NCBI GenBank assembly: GCA_947302355.1
Contig: CAMYUU010000008.1
Coordinates: forward strand, 1 to 35,892
Source of the DNA: an uncultured Candidatus Saccharibacteria bacterium
GTDB lineage: Bacteria > Patescibacteriota > Saccharimonadia > Saccharimonadales > Saccharimonadaceae
Length of the DNA stretch: 35,892 bases
Reading direction: 5' to 3'
Notes under the pieces: model-generated
The model's input: the letters and a program-made list of their open reading frames with translations, nothing else
The model's database searches: none
What the model was told of the DNA's origin: nothing
Made by a program: the position numbers and the translations under genes
Part shown: piece after piece, positions 1-8,215 of the stretch
Numbering within the stretch: position 1 is the first letter of the stretch
Layout of the letters: each line of letters starts with the position of its first letter

Positions 1-1
1 C

Positions 2-1288
2 CAACCTGCTGATACATATGAAGGTAAAGTTAAATACACACTTGTACATCCAGCAAATGAAACACCTTTGCAACCACAACCAGCTACAGCAGGATGCATT
101 AACTACTTCCCAAATGGCTCTAACGTAGTAGGTACTATGGGGTGTCAGTCTGCTTCGGATAACGCTAGCGTAACACTTCTTGCATCCAACTTCAGTAGAG
201 AAGGTTATGGCTTTGCAGGATGGTCTAATAAGTTTGATTATGCTGATAATCCTAACCAAGAAGGTATTAAGTTCTATGGTCCACAAGAAACCATTACAGT
301 ACCTACTGGAACTACTACTAGTGGACTTAGCCTATATGCTGTATGGATTAAATCGCAAGGTAGCTTACAAGATTCTACTAAAGTAGCACAGCTTTGTGGT
401 ACTGGTACAGGAAGCCTAACTACTGCTCCTACTGATGGCACTGCTAACTTGTCTAGTGTCTCTGCTCTTACTGATAGCAGAGACAACAATACATATGCTA
501 TCGCTAAACTAGCTGATGGTAAATGCTGGATGATTGAGAACTTAAGGCTAGAAAGCACCAATAGTGACAATAGTACAGGTGCTCTAGCCCAAGGTTATGG
601 TACAAGTTCTACCTATGGCAATTTCTCAGGGCTCGCTGATGCAGAATCTGGCTTCCCTTTCGCTTATTCTGCTAATAGTCTCTACTATTCTGGTACTCAA
701 GAAGGCACTGCTACTATAAACATAGGTACCTCAAATGACCCAGCCTATCGAATGCCACGCTATAATAACTGGAACAACCAATCCACTTCTACCAACAGAC
801 CGCAAGACCCAATATCTAACTCAGCCACTAATAGCACCACTAATGCTGGCATGTATAGCTATGGCAACTACTACACTTGGCATGCAGCTATAGCAGATAC
901 TACATATTACGATAGCGGAGATCACGACACCACATCTCTTTGTCCAACTGGTTGGAAATTACCATATGGCAATAGCTCTGGTAATGGTGCTACAGCTGGG
1001 GGATTCTATAACCTAAACTACAAGATTAATAATGATTCTTATGTAACAAATTCTACGGCAAGTCAAAAGATCAGAGCTTTCCCAAATAACTTCCTCTACT
1101 CCGGCTACTTCGGTACGTTGTCTGCCTACGATAGAGGTAGCCAAGGCTACTATTGGTCGTCTACTGTCAACAATGGCAACTATAGCCAACGCCTGACCCT
1201 GTATAGTTACGGCGTGAATCCAGGTATCGGTAGCGACAGTACGGTTGCTGGGTTCAGTATTAGGTGTACGGTATCGGCCGGTACTTAA
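2..1288 (+). CDS. C-terminal part of a secreted FISUMP-domain surface protein (5' partial)
   Basis: The reading frame is open from the window edge, so this is the C-terminal 428 residues of a longer protein; the TTG at 68 is not a real start. It begins with PADTYEGKVKYTLVHP, followed at roughly residues 40-115 by one Listeria/Bacteroides-type (Flg_new, InlB-like) repeat with its GYGFAGWS and LYAVW hallmarks. The rest is a Fibrobacter succinogenes major paralogous (FISUMP) domain: DGKCWMIENLRL, CPTGWKLP, GYYWSST and GFSIRCTV. Asn/Ser/Thr/Tyr/Gly-rich composition fits an extracellular protein. No LPxTG motif or C-terminal membrane helix is visible; the chain stops soon after RCTV. Families like this are common on episymbiotic Saccharibacteria; a role in host contact is inference. 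The start of a similar protein lies at the opposite end of the window. Confidence 0.85.
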   Translation, partial: QPADTYEGKVKYTLVHPANETPLQPQPATAGCINYFPNGSNVVGTMGCQSASDNASVTLLASNFSREGYGFAGWSNKFDYADNPNQEGIKFYGPQETITVPTGTTTSGLSLYAVWIKSQGSLQDSTKVAQLCGTGTGSLTTAPTDGTANLSSVSALTDSRDNNTYAIAKLADGKCWMIENLRLESTNSDNSTGALAQGYGTSSTYGNFSGLADAESGFPFAYSANSLYYSGTQEGTATINIGTSNDPAYRMPRYNNWNNQSTSTNRPQDPISNSATNSTTNAGMYSYGNYYTWHAAIADTTYYDSGDHDTTSLCPTGWKLPYGNSSGNGATAGGFYNLNYKINNDSYVTNSTASQKIRAFPNNFLYSGYFGTLSAYDRGSQGYYWSSTVNNGNYSQRLTLYSYGVNPGIGSDSTVAGFSIRCTVSAGT

Positions 1289-1316
1289 GCTAAATTATTG
1301 AAATATATAATTATTA

Positions 1317-1325
1317 TGCTACAAT
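1317..1325 (+). promoter_or_regulatory. Extended -10 promoter (TGC-TACAAT), leaderless type
   Basis: TG at 1317-1318 and TACAAT at 1320-1325 lie 9 nt before the ATG at 1335. There is no Shine-Dalgarno sequence, so the transcript should begin at or just before the start codon. Confidence 0.55.
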
Positions 1326-1334
1326 AGATGTATT

Positions 1335-1844
1335 ATGGAAGGTAATAAAACAAAACCACGCGTGATATTGGTGTTCGGTGCGCCCTGCAGTGGCAAGACT
1401 ACGTTTGCATGTAATTTTGCCAAAAAGTATTCATTGGCCTATTATGATTTAGCTGCTATTAAGGATGATAATAAATTCTCGCATGATGATATTATGACGA
1501 TACTAGAGTTATTGTCGCGTACTAAGCAAAATTTGATAATTGAGGGTTGCCTTGATACCGAAAGTGCACGTAGCGAAGTTCGTTCTGTATTCTATAATGC
1601 AGGTTACGAGCCGGCTCTTGTCTGGATCCAGACAGATGTTTCTACGATTCGTAATCGTATGAAGTTTAAATTTAAGAGTGTAGCAAAAGCCAAAGAAGAA
1701 TATAATAGCGCAGTCGATGCTCTCGAGGCTCCTAGCGATAATGAACATCCGATAATTCTATCTGGCAAGCATACCTTTGAGACGCAAAACAAGCATGTAA
1801 TTTCTGGGCTAGCTGATTTTAAGACTAATGATCGTAAAAGATAA
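1335..1844 (+). CDS. Predicted P-loop nucleotide kinase (AAA_33-like)
   Basis: 169 residues with a clear Walker A, GAPCSGKT, at residues 15-22, in the usual place for small P-loop kinases of the zeta-toxin/AAA_33/shikimate-kinase-like group. LIIEGCLD around residue 60 could be the second acidic strand, and VWIQTDVSTIRNRMKFK around residue 96 resembles the arginine-rich LID region of such kinases. The substrate cannot be told from the sequence. The 3' end overlaps the next gene by 17 nt, so the two are probably cotranscribed from the -10 box at 1317-1325. No antitoxin-like partner is adjacent, which argues against a toxin role. Confidence 0.7.
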   Translation: MEGNKTKPRVILVFGAPCSGKTTFACNFAKKYSLAYYDLAAIKDDNKFSHDDIMTILELLSRTKQNLIIEGCLDTESARSEVRSVFYNAGYEPALVWIQTDVSTIRNRMKFKFKSVAKAKEEYNSAVDALEAPSDNEHPIILSGKHTFETQNKHVISGLADFKTNDRKR

Positions 1845-2373
1845 AGAATTTGGTGAGGTTATAGTACGTAAAAGTCCTCTAGCGAGGAATATTAAATTTT
1901 CTGTGTCTACTTCTGGCAGACTGTCGATGTCCGTACCTAAATACACGTCAAATTTCTTAGCTAAAAGATTTCTGGAGTCAAATCGTAAAATGATTCGCGA
2001 GAAATTGCCGATTAAGAATCCGGAAGAGCAACGCGCCAGAGATTATCGGAAAAAAGTATTAATGAAAAAGGCAAGGGAATATTTGCCGTATCGCTTGGAG
2101 TATTTTGCTAAATTATATGGCTATAAATATGAGAAATGCCGTCTTTCACATGCTAATACGCGTTGGGGGAGTTGTTCTTCCAATCGTACAATCTCATTAA
2201 ACATCGGATTAATGAAAGTACCAGAAAAACTACGAGATTACGTAATACTGCATGAATTGGCGCATCTTAATCATATGGATCATTCAAAAGCTTTTTGGGC
2301 TGAAGTGGCCGAGCATGACAAAAACTACAAAATACATGAAAAAAAATTAAAACAATTTAATCCTGGACTTTGA
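1828..2373 (+). CDS. YgjP-like zinc metallopeptidase (DUF45/M48-related)
   Basis: 181 residues. The catalytic signature HELAH lies at residues 142-146, followed by a third probable zinc ligand, His152, in DHSKAFW. The preceding TRWGSCSSNRTISLN segment is the second signature of the YgjP/DUF45 family. The N-terminal half (residues 1-75) is the basic beta-rich region seen in these proteins. No signal peptide or membrane helix is seen, so it should be cytoplasmic. Family members are predicted metallopeptidases of poorly known substrate; E. coli YgjP is the best-known relative. The start ATG at 1828 lies inside the end of the kinase gene, suggesting translational coupling. Stop codon is TGA. Confidence 0.85.
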   Translation: MIVKDKEFGEVIVRKSPLARNIKFSVSTSGRLSMSVPKYTSNFLAKRFLESNRKMIREKLPIKNPEEQRARDYRKKVLMKKAREYLPYRLEYFAKLYGYKYEKCRLSHANTRWGSCSSNRTISLNIGLMKVPEKLRDYVILHELAHLNHMDHSKAFWAEVAEHDKNYKIHEKKLKQFNPGL

Positions 2374-2382
2374 AAAAGCTTG

Positions 2383-2405
2383 TGCTATAATTAAGTTTAA
2401 GGAGG
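2383..2405 (+). promoter_or_regulatory. Extended -10 (TGC-TATAAT) plus Shine-Dalgarno for the sortase gene
   Basis: TG at 2383-2384 and TATAAT at 2386-2391, followed by AAGGAGG at 2399-2405. The strong SD supports the GTG start at 2410. Unlike most single genes here, this one has a short leader. Confidence 0.65.
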
Positions 2406-2409
2406 AGTT

Positions 2410-2901
2410 GTGGAGTTAAGACGTCATTTGGACCCTAAAATGATTCTAATTGGTCTATATGTCGTGGTGATATTTATGTGTTTTTTGATTGGGCTGCGTC
2501 CAGCTGGAGCTGCCGAGTATGTGATAAGTGGGGAACTCGAGATTCCAGATATTGGTTTGGAATCTGATGTTACACAGCTTACACTTGAAAACGGTAGATT
2601 GAATTCTCCTGATATAATTGTAGGTAGTTATTCTACTTCTCCGAATAAGACTTTATTAATAGGACATTCGACCACTGCATTTCATGACCTAGAGCAACTT
2701 GATTTAAATGATTATTTTTACTATAACCGTGTCAAATACAAGATTATTGATATCGAGGTTAAAAAGAAATCCGATATTCATATGGGGCAGATTTTGGCCG
2801 GCGCAGAAAAAGACACCGTTGTATTAATGACTTGTGCAGGTGAGTTGTTTGAAAACGGCGATGCAACACATCGATTAATTATAACCGCTGTAAGCGAATA
2901 G
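2410..2901 (+). CDS. Sortase-family transpeptidase
   Basis: 163 residues starting at GTG, with one N-terminal transmembrane segment (about residues 10-30) that would leave the enzyme outside the membrane. The catalytic triad is visible: His86 in LIGHST, Cys142 in LMTCAG and Arg155 in HRLIIT. The length fits a minimal class D/E-like sortase, but the class was not resolved. Sortases cleave a C-terminal sorting signal and attach surface proteins to an amine acceptor. The complete end of the nearby surface protein lacks an LPxTG signal; the only loosely similar sequence here is APSTGDN in the remnant at 15217-15546. The last 23 bp overlap the convergent GH97 gene. Confidence 0.88.
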   Translation: MELRRHLDPKMILIGLYVVVIFMCFLIGLRPAGAAEYVISGELEIPDIGLESDVTQLTLENGRLNSPDIIVGSYSTSPNKTLLIGHSTTAFHDLEQLDLNDYFYYNRVKYKIIDIEVKKKSDIHMGQILAGAEKDTVVLMTCAGELFENGDATHRLIITAVSE

Positions 2902-4828
2902 CGAATCCTCCGCCTGGAGCTAGGTGAATTTTAAGTTTGTCGCTTGATTTAGCTTTTTTGGTCTTGATTTCGTAGGCTAGAGGATTGTCTTTGTAATGGG
3001 ATTTTTCGGTATCACAGTAGATGGTGACTTGGTATTTATCATCTTCTAAGAAGTCCATTTTTATTTCTATTGAGCGACCGCTTTCATTAGTGACGCCACC
3101 AATGTACCAATCGGCACTGTTGCGGTCTTTTCTAGCTACTACGAAATATTCTCCGATTTGCCCGGCGAGTGGGATGGTTTTTTCAAAATTAGTAGGCACA
3201 TCACGGATAAAACTAAAGAGGTCGGCATATTCTCCAGAATACATAAATGGGCGGTCTGCCGCCATTTGCATGCCTGAATAAAAAACTATGAAGTAGGCTA
3301 CCTGTCTAGCGATGGTGGTATTAATACGTTTCTTGGGATTCTTGATATCGAAAATGCCGTTGGTATAATCCATTCCGCCAGATAATAAGCGCGTATATGG
3401 CAAATAGCAGGCATGGGATGGAGAGAGGGCTCCGCCTTCATATTCTTGCCCCCGGGCACCTTCTCTGGTCAAAAGGTTTGGCCAGGTTCTTTCTATACCA
3501 GTGCCTTTGATGGGCTCATGAATATCAAGGCAAATATGCTTAGCGGCGGCTAGCTCGATGGTTTTCTGGTAATGGTTGACACCGCGCTGTGAGTGATGAT
3601 ATTCTGGGCGACCATTGATTACCATTTTGCTACCAGCGTAGCCAGTCTTAATGTAGCGGATGTTGTTTCTCGCGTAATAATCATAAGCTTCTTCGATTTG
3701 TGATTCATAATTATCAACAAAGCCTACGGTTTCGTGGTGGCCTACAAGTTCGATATTGCGCCTTTTGGCATATCTTGCCACTTCTTCTAGGTCAAAGTCT
3801 GGCGTTGCTTCGGTAAATTTATTGTTAATGCCATTTTTTAGCCAATCGCCCTCCCAGCCATTATTCCATCCTTCGATTAGAAGTCCTGCAATTCCGAGCT
3901 TGACGGCTTCGTCGATATATTCTTTGGCGTGGCTAGTGGTGGCGCCATGTTTTTCGCCTGGAGCCCAAGTCCATTCGCCTACATACATCGCCCACCAGAT
4001 ACCAATAAATTTAAGTGTTTTGACCCAAGAGAAATCGCGCATGGGTGGGTCGTTCAACGCGTATATCATGCGGTTTTTGGTGAGGCTGACTGCGGAATCT
4101 CCAATCATGATCACGCGCCAAGGGGTGTTAAATGGCAGAGAAACATGAGCCTTCGTATTATCTGAAAGTGGAGTAATATTACTCTTGATTGTGGCGTTTT
4201 TGGCTTCGAGCGTCATCGAGCCGTAGTTATATAATGCGGCTTCGTGAATACTTAGGAAAATATTGTCGGGTGTCTGGATGGTGAGTGGGGTATGTACTGG
4301 ACTAGACAAATCTCCGAGTCTGGCTTTTTCATAATTGTATTCGTATCGGTCCGGCTGAAAGGCGGGGATGCTCCAGGCTGCACTTGACGGATTAATGCCA
4401 AATTCTGTTAATTCATCTTGGATGGTAATTTGCCTGAATTTTGGCTGTGGTGGAATTTCGTAGCGAAAGGCAATACCATCGTTAAAAACTCTAAAGCGCA
4501 AAGTCATAAGGCGACCGAGGGCGCGGTTTTCGGCAACAAAGAAGGAAGCCTCGTGATATGAATTATCGATAAAACGATCTTCACCCCATGGCATTTCAAT
4601 GGTTTCAGAATGCTCGATTTCTTGGGCGCGAATAAGAGAGAAGTTATCGCCTAGTATACCTTCACCACAAATATTTAGGCCTAATCTGGAATTACGTACG
4701 ACTACTACGTCATCACGATAAATCGAATAGCTGATTTTGCCGTTTCTGACTAGGAACTTACACTTTATATGTTCGTCCGGTGAGGTAATTTCGGTTTGAG
4801 AATCTTTGGATTTTCGCCTTTTTAGCAT
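2879..4828 (-). CDS. Glycoside hydrolase family 97 (alpha-glucosidase-like)
   Basis: 649 residues covering a whole GH97 protein: N-terminal beta-sandwich (to about residue 270), a (beta/alpha)8 barrel with EWTWAPGEKHGATT and LLIEGWNNGWEGDW, and a C-terminal beta domain. Comparing from memory with the inverting enzyme SusB, the probable acid is Glu462 (RGQEYE) and probable bases are Glu366 (HHET) and Glu438 (HEPIKGTG). KTGY occupies the place where I recall retaining members having a nucleophilic Asp, favouring the inverting alpha-glucoside branch; this should be checked by alignment. The N-terminus is charged (MLKRRKSKDSQ) and has no signal peptide, unlike many secreted GH97 enzymes, so an intracellular location is likely. 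Action on alpha-glucans would fit the phosphorylase-like gene at 16861. Monocistronic, with a leaderless-type promoter. Confidence 0.88.
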   Translation of the reverse strand: MLKRRKSKDSQTEITSPDEHIKCKFLVRNGKISYSIYRDDVVVVRNSRLGLNICGEGILGDNFSLIRAQEIEHSETIEMPWGEDRFIDNSYHEASFFVAENRALGRLMTLRFRVFNDGIAFRYEIPPQPKFRQITIQDELTEFGINPSSAAWSIPAFQPDRYEYNYEKARLGDLSSPVHTPLTIQTPDNIFLSIHEAALYNYGSMTLEAKNATIKSNITPLSDNTKAHVSLPFNTPWRVIMIGDSAVSLTKNRMIYALNDPPMRDFSWVKTLKFIGIWWAMYVGEWTWAPGEKHGATTSHAKEYIDEAVKLGIAGLLIEGWNNGWEGDWLKNGINNKFTEATPDFDLEEVARYAKRRNIELVGHHETVGFVDNYESQIEEAYDYYARNNIRYIKTGYAGSKMVINGRPEYHHSQRGVNHYQKTIELAAAKHICLDIHEPIKGTGIERTWPNLLTREGARGQEYEGGALSPSHACYLPYTRLLSGGMDYTNGIFDIKNPKKRINTTIARQVAYFIVFYSGMQMAADRPFMYSGEYADLFSFIRDVPTNFEKTIPLAGQIGEYFVVARKDRNSADWYIGGVTNESGRSIEIKMDFLEDDKYQVTIYCDTEKSHYKDNPLAYEIKTKKAKSSDKLKIHLAPGGGFAIRLQRL

Positions 4829-4834
4829 AAGCTA

Positions 4835-4843
4835 ATTATAGCA
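4835..4843 (-). promoter_or_regulatory. Extended -10 (TGC-TATAAT) for GH97, leaderless type
   Basis: On the minus strand TGC-TATAAT ends 6 nt before the ATG at 4828, with no room for a Shine-Dalgarno site. It is divergent from the promoter at 4865-4873 within a 54-bp gap. Confidence 0.6.
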
Positions 4844-4864
4844 TAATTCTTCAGTCTATTCTTG

Positions 4865-4873
4865 TGCTATAAT
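4865..4873 (+). promoter_or_regulatory. Extended -10 (TGC-TATAAT) for the CapA-like gene, leaderless type
   Basis: TG at 4865-4866 and TATAAT at 4868-4873, 9 nt before the ATG at 4883. It overlaps the in-frame TTG at 4862, which therefore cannot be the start. Confidence 0.6.
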
Positions 4874-4882
4874 AAAAATAAT

Positions 4883-6373
4883 ATGACTAGGCGGAAAAGA
4901 AATAAGCTGGGAGTATTAGCTGGAGGTATGGTATTATTTGTTTTGATAGGTGCTGGATGCTTCTTTGGTTTTCAATTTTTCACAAAGACAGGGATTTTTC
5001 GTATCCCAGGCGTAGTTTACTATGACGAGAGCCTAAATAATAGTGAGATTTCGATTTTACAAGGTATTTTTACTGATGAAGTATCTCTGGATAAGGATGT
5101 CCACATATCGGCAGCTGAATATCTGGAAAGGCCGGAGCTAAAGGAGGGTGAATACTTATATCGTATTTTTGTGCCAGTTGCCGATTTTTATAGCTCTGTG
5201 GATGGAATTAGTATTGGTGAGCCGTCAAATTTGTTTGCGGATCCTTATGTGTCGGATGTGAGTTATGAGACTATTGATGTGAATGAGCTTAGCTTTGACA
5301 AAAAGTTACTGAGCATTAACGATAAATACTTCTTAGACGATTTTGATTCTGGGGCAGTATTTAGAGTGATAAACTTTGAATCGGAAAAGTTTAAAGACGA
5401 AATCGAGCCACTAGTACAGGATCGGTTTACGGTAGATTTTCCTACTAAGGATTCAGTTTTGTCTTTTGCGCAGACTGGCGTGACGGCATTGTCTCGCGGA
5501 ATGAATGCAAAACTAAACCAAGTCGGTGATGCATCTTATTTTGCGGCTAATATTGGGGAGTATCTTTCTGGTTTTGATCTTACACACACCTCTAATGAGT
5601 CGTCTTTTTCGGATTACGCTAGCTCAAGCAATATTTGTTCGGATCGGAAATTTATGAATACCTTGCTTAGTGTTGGGCTCGATATCGTTGAGTTAACAGG
5701 GAATCATAATCAAGACTGCGGTGACGAAGCGGCTTCGGAATCGATTGACCTTTATCAGCAAAACAATATTCAAATAGTGGGTGGTGGTAAAACGGCCGAA
5801 CTAGCTGCGGAGCCACTTCTAATCAACAAGAAAAACTCCGGGGTAACATTCTTGGCTTATAATCTTTCTACTGGTGGCGCTACATATGACGACACTCCTG
5901 GAGCTAACCAATATTATGAAGAGAATTTTGTAGCCGAAGTTAATGAGGCTAAAGCGCGTGGTGACTTTGTAATAGCGGATATTCAATACTATGAATGTAG
6001 CGCCTATGTTTCAGAGAGTGAAGATACGACCTGTGATTACGCTAATTCGTCGGCTGGCGATCAGGTTGGGTTCTTCAGGCATTTGATTGATTTAGGTGCT
6101 GACGTAGTAGTTGGTACTTCTGCGCATCAACCTCAGACCTATGAACTTTATGCTGACGGTGCAATATATTATGGGCTTGGCAATTTGTTTTTCGATCAAT
6201 GCTGGTGGCCAGGAACGACTCGGAGTTTAATCTTGGCGCATTATTTCTACAACGGTAAACTTTTACAAACCAAGCTTGTACCCACACAATACGATCAGAA
6301 TTTTCAGACAGCTCTAATGAATAAAGAGGACGCGGCATGGTTTCTGCAGAGATTAGCGAGCGTACGGCCATAA
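4883..6373 (+). CDS. Membrane-anchored CapA/PgsA-type metallophosphatase-fold protein
   Basis: 496 residues from the ATG at 4883. One N-terminal transmembrane segment (about residues 10-33) follows a basic MTRRKRNK head, so the bulk is outside the membrane. From about residue 190 onward it matches the bacterial capsule synthesis (PGA_cap/CapA) family of the calcineurin-like superfamily: AQTGVTALSRGM, the metal-site motif ELTGNHNQDCG, VVGTSAHQPQ and IYYGLGNLFFDQ. Family members help make or export poly-gamma-glutamate in some Firmicutes, but most are uncharacterised, and no CapB/CapC partner lies here. The first ~190 residues are not recognised and may be a separate extracytoplasmic domain. 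The gene overlaps the next by 37 nt, so the two form an operon. Confidence 0.82.
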   Translation: MTRRKRNKLGVLAGGMVLFVLIGAGCFFGFQFFTKTGIFRIPGVVYYDESLNNSEISILQGIFTDEVSLDKDVHISAAEYLERPELKEGEYLYRIFVPVADFYSSVDGISIGEPSNLFADPYVSDVSYETIDVNELSFDKKLLSINDKYFLDDFDSGAVFRVINFESEKFKDEIEPLVQDRFTVDFPTKDSVLSFAQTGVTALSRGMNAKLNQVGDASYFAANIGEYLSGFDLTHTSNESSFSDYASSSNICSDRKFMNTLLSVGLDIVELTGNHNQDCGDEAASESIDLYQQNNIQIVGGGKTAELAAEPLLINKKNSGVTFLAYNLSTGGATYDDTPGANQYYEENFVAEVNEAKARGDFVIADIQYYECSAYVSESEDTTCDYANSSAGDQVGFFRHLIDLGADVVVGTSAHQPQTYELYADGAIYYGLGNLFFDQCWWPGTTRSLILAHYFYNGKLLQTKLVPTQYDQNFQTALMNKEDAAWFLQRLASVRP

Positions 6374-7254
6374 AGTTCGGGATTCTTTTTGCTTCAACTT
6401 TACTAATGATAGTTTTTATTGTTGCTCTTATTGCTACTTCTTCCGCTCAGGATGTCGGAGATTTAGAAGAAATGCAACCGGTTCCCAATGCGGCTTTCGA
6501 TGGTCCGACCGAAGACCCTTTGCCCGATAGAGTTGATTTTCAACCCGTGGTGGATGGCTGGGCCGAGGCAATGTCTGGCGGTCGTAGTGTGCTAGTGTAT
6601 GACTTAGAGAGAGATGAGGCAGTAGGCGCCTATAATTCTTCCGAAAATTACACTATTGATTCACTTTATAAGTTATTCGTTGTGTACGAAGGATATAGAA
6701 GAGTACAATCTGGCGAATGGAATTCTTCAGATTCGGCTGGATATACTGGATATACTATACTGGAATGTCTTGACCTTTCAATTAGAGAATCGAATTCTGT
6801 TTGTGCTGAAACATTGTGGTCGAAGATGGGAGAAGGTGATTTGGACGAAATAATTGAAAATGATTTTAAGATTACGAATTCAGATATTTCTTCTTTCATC
6901 TCGAATCCCGAAGATATTACAGAAATGATGAAACTATATTATAAGCATAAAGAAATTACTGATGAATCTTTAGTAGCTCGCATGCAAGATTCTTTCTTGA
7001 ATCAGCCCGTGACCGAATATGATTGGCGACAGGGATTGCCGAGTGGTTTTTCTTCGGCGAAAGTCTACAATAAGGTTGGTTGGGATTACAATCCAGATGA
7101 AAAGTATTGGAATACTTATCATGATGCAGCAATCGTAGAATTCCCTGAAGAAAATAGACATTTCGTTGTGGTAGTAATGACTAGTCATGTGCCTTTTCAA
7201 AAGATTTCAAAATTAGGTTCGCTAATTGAAGAAGCTTTTAAATCTTCACAATAG
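6337..7254 (+). CDS. Beta-lactamase-fold serine hydrolase, membrane anchored
   Basis: 305 residues. A transmembrane or signal-anchor segment lies at about residues 15-35. The three motifs of penicillin-recognising serine hydrolases can be read: Ser109-x-x-Lys112 (SLYK), Ser152-Asn-Ser154 in place of SDN, and Lys246-Val-Gly248 in place of KTG. Overall it resembles the class A-like Beta-lactamase2 family. Because motifs two and three deviate, a peptidoglycan or peptide hydrolase role is as likely as antibiotic resistance. The ATG at 6337 has an AGAGGA site upstream and lies inside the end of the CapA-like gene. It ends 1 bp from the convergent CAP-domain gene. Confidence 0.78.
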   Translation: MVSAEISERTAIKFGILFASTLLMIVFIVALIATSSAQDVGDLEEMQPVPNAAFDGPTEDPLPDRVDFQPVVDGWAEAMSGGRSVLVYDLERDEAVGAYNSSENYTIDSLYKLFVVYEGYRRVQSGEWNSSDSAGYTGYTILECLDLSIRESNSVCAETLWSKMGEGDLDEIIENDFKITNSDISSFISNPEDITEMMKLYYKHKEITDESLVARMQDSFLNQPVTEYDWRQGLPSGFSSAKVYNKVGWDYNPDEKYWNTYHDAAIVEFPEENRHFVVVVMTSHVPFQKISKLGSLIEEAFKSSQ

Positions 7255-7255
7255 T

Positions 7256-8215
7256 TTAGTAAGTGCTAAAGAATTGTGACCAATAAGCTTTATAGTCAGA
7301 ATCGATATCAAATTTGAATCCTACCGCAAGTTTTGTGAATTCTGGATTAAGGATATTAGCTCTGTGAGCTTCAGATCCCATCCAAAGTGCCACAGTAGTA
7401 GATGGAGAAACGGCAGCATTGCCAATAGCTAAATTTTCTCCACTTGAGCCACCTGAATTAGGCACTGGGCAGGCAGTCGACCAATTTGCGCCGTTTGGTC
7501 GTGTATGACTGTAGGAGATTGCTGTCTCTCCAGCACGAATATCGGCAGCCTCTGCACACGTGTCACCCCACGACAAAGGATTTAGATTGTTTTTGATGCG
7601 AATCTTATTTACTAGAGATAGAACTTCATATTTCCATTGCTCGACTGGTGGCTCAATTACTGTTACCGTTATGGAGTCTTTCCTTGTACCATCGTAGGTA
7701 CCCGCAGTAATAGTGGTGGTGCCGATACCTTTAATGACTGGGTATCTACAGGTATCGTTACTATACCCTAACCAGGTGCGGGCGGAGTCATAAAATCCAG
7801 ATATGACATTCTGATTCGATGTCTGCCAATACATGTTGCCAAGATTGGCGAGGCTTCCGCTGACGCAAATATCCGTATCTGGTGTGGCATAGATTACGAC
7901 CGATTCTTCATTCCATAGCTCCCCGGCATTGACAGGAGTATTATCAAACTCGTGGCCAGTGAATGAATCATAATCATCATTGGTGACAATTTGTGCTGGT
8001 TCTGTATTCGCATTCGAATTCGACACAGATTCTAGAAGCTCCATTTCTCCGACTGTATCTTGTACGATATCGGAGCGCTCATCGACGGCGCGGAATTCTA
8101 GCCCGCCACCAAACCAAATAGCGCTCGCTATCAAGACCCCTGCAATCAGTATGGCGGCCGCATTGATCGATAATAGTATAGTGGTTTTATTGTTTTTCTT
8201 TCGATCGCTTTCCAT
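7256..8215 (-). CDS. CAP-domain (SCP/PR-1-like) exported protein
   Basis: 319 residues from the ATG at 8215; a GTG two codons upstream (8221) is an alternative. A basic head and one hydrophobic segment (about residues 12-35) indicate membrane anchoring or export. The middle part ending in GTTTITAGTYDGTRKDSITVTVI looks like a bacterial Ig-like beta domain with paired cysteines. The C-terminal ~130 residues are a CAP domain: LVNKIRIKNNLNPLSW, SHTRPNG, SGENLAIG and WMGSEAHRANILNPEF. CAP proteins are widespread secreted proteins of varied function. It overlaps the end of the upstream 7TM gene, so it is second in a two-gene operon. Confidence 0.85.
   Translation of the reverse strand: MESDRKKNNKTTILLSINAAAILIAGVLIASAIWFGGGLEFRAVDERSDIVQDTVGEMELLESVSNSNANTEPAQIVTNDDYDSFTGHEFDNTPVNAGELWNEESVVIYATPDTDICVSGSLANLGNMYWQTSNQNVISGFYDSARTWLGYSNDTCRYPVIKGIGTTTITAGTYDGTRKDSITVTVIEPPVEQWKYEVLSLVNKIRIKNNLNPLSWGDTCAEAADIRAGETAISYSHTRPNGANWSTACPVPNSGGSSGENLAIGNAAVSPSTTVALWMGSEAHRANILNPEFTKLAVGFKFDIDSDYKAYWSQFFSTY

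Noticed and set aside
1335-2373. Toxin-antitoxin pair (zeta-like kinase plus metallopeptidase)
   Set aside because: The second protein is a YgjP-type metallopeptidase, not an antitoxin, and the kinase matches general P-loop kinases as well as zeta toxins.
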